Shown in pieces: positions 6,079-6,114 of a DNA stretch of 6,114 nt. The DNA is taken from NCBI GenBank assembly GCA_008668455.1, contig RQCD01000034.1, positions 1 through 6,114 of the forward strand. Direction: 5' to 3'. The position numbers were made by a program, and so were the translations under genes. Within the stretch, counting starts at the first letter, position 1. Each line of letters starts with the position of its first letter. Source of the stretch: Clostridia bacterium (GTDB lineage: Bacteria > Bacillota > Clostridia > UBA1381). A model generated the notes under the pieces. The model was not told the origin of the DNA. It saw nothing but the letters and a program-made list of their open reading frames with translations, and searched no databases.

Positions 6079-6114
6079 CGCAGGGACGGCAACAAACAAA
6101 AGGTTTCGGGAGTA
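6079..6114 (+). pseudogene. sepF: In-frame continuation of sepF after the TAG (cut by the window end)
   Basis: After the TAG the same frame reads RRDGNKQKVSGV to the last base. The part DGNKQKVS lines up with GGDIQRIGS of B. subtilis SepF at the right distance from the block before the stop. The three residues next to the stop (RRD) do not fit well. One missing base near 6077 and one extra G near 6084 would together give V-Y-A-Q-D-G-N, a better family match, so two compensating one-base errors or mutations are a reasonable alternative to a simple nonsense change. Confidence 0.55.

Overview
The window looks like a chromosomal segment of a low-to-moderate-GC Gram-positive bacterium, most likely class Clostridia. 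The reasons are the lon-ysxC gene order also seen in Bacillus and Clostridia, a yggS/ylmE-sepF pair as in the Firmicutes division cluster, Shine-Dalgarno-led genes with non-ATG starts, and a one-piece tmRNA. I cannot name a genus.

Left end (1-360): an AT-rich patch (the small gene is about 32% GC by hand count). It holds a 71-aa Cro/CI-type DNA-binding protein on the + strand and the first codons of a divergent gene that runs off the left edge. Two copies of the palindrome TACCATATGGTA lie between them, 32 bp centre to centre, and are probably the regulator's operators. A hairpin with a U-run on the minus strand separates this patch from ssrA.

Middle (362-899): ssrA, encoding tmRNA, lies on the minus strand (362-708) with an encoded CCA end, a G3-U70 pair and a tag reading frame ending in LAYAA. 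Its promoter lies on the minus strand at 726-753. A near-consensus sigma-A promoter for lon (TTGAAA-17-TATAAT) faces the other way. Apart from these two promoters, 709-899 shows nothing I can name.

Right (900-6114): a compact + strand operon-like run: lon (ATP-dependent protease), ysxC/engB (ribosome-assembly GTPase), a membrane-anchored HlyD-like protein, yggS/ylmE (PLP-binding protein) and sepF (FtsZ-anchoring division protein). The ysxC/HlyD-like and HlyD-like/yggS junctions are 4-nt ATGA overlaps. A good internal promoter sits in a very AT-rich stretch of yggS and could drive sepF separately. As written, sepF is cut by an in-frame TAG at 6076-6078 in the middle of its conserved domain, yet recognisable SepF sequence continues in the same frame to the window end. 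This is either a lesion or a sequence error.

Most genes are conserved housekeeping genes. The points most worth a second look are the interrupted sepF, the two-operator divergent switch beside the ssrA 3' end, the internal promoter, and the HlyD-like protein placed in a division-gene cluster. I see no CRISPR array, insertion sequence or obviously new multi-gene system.
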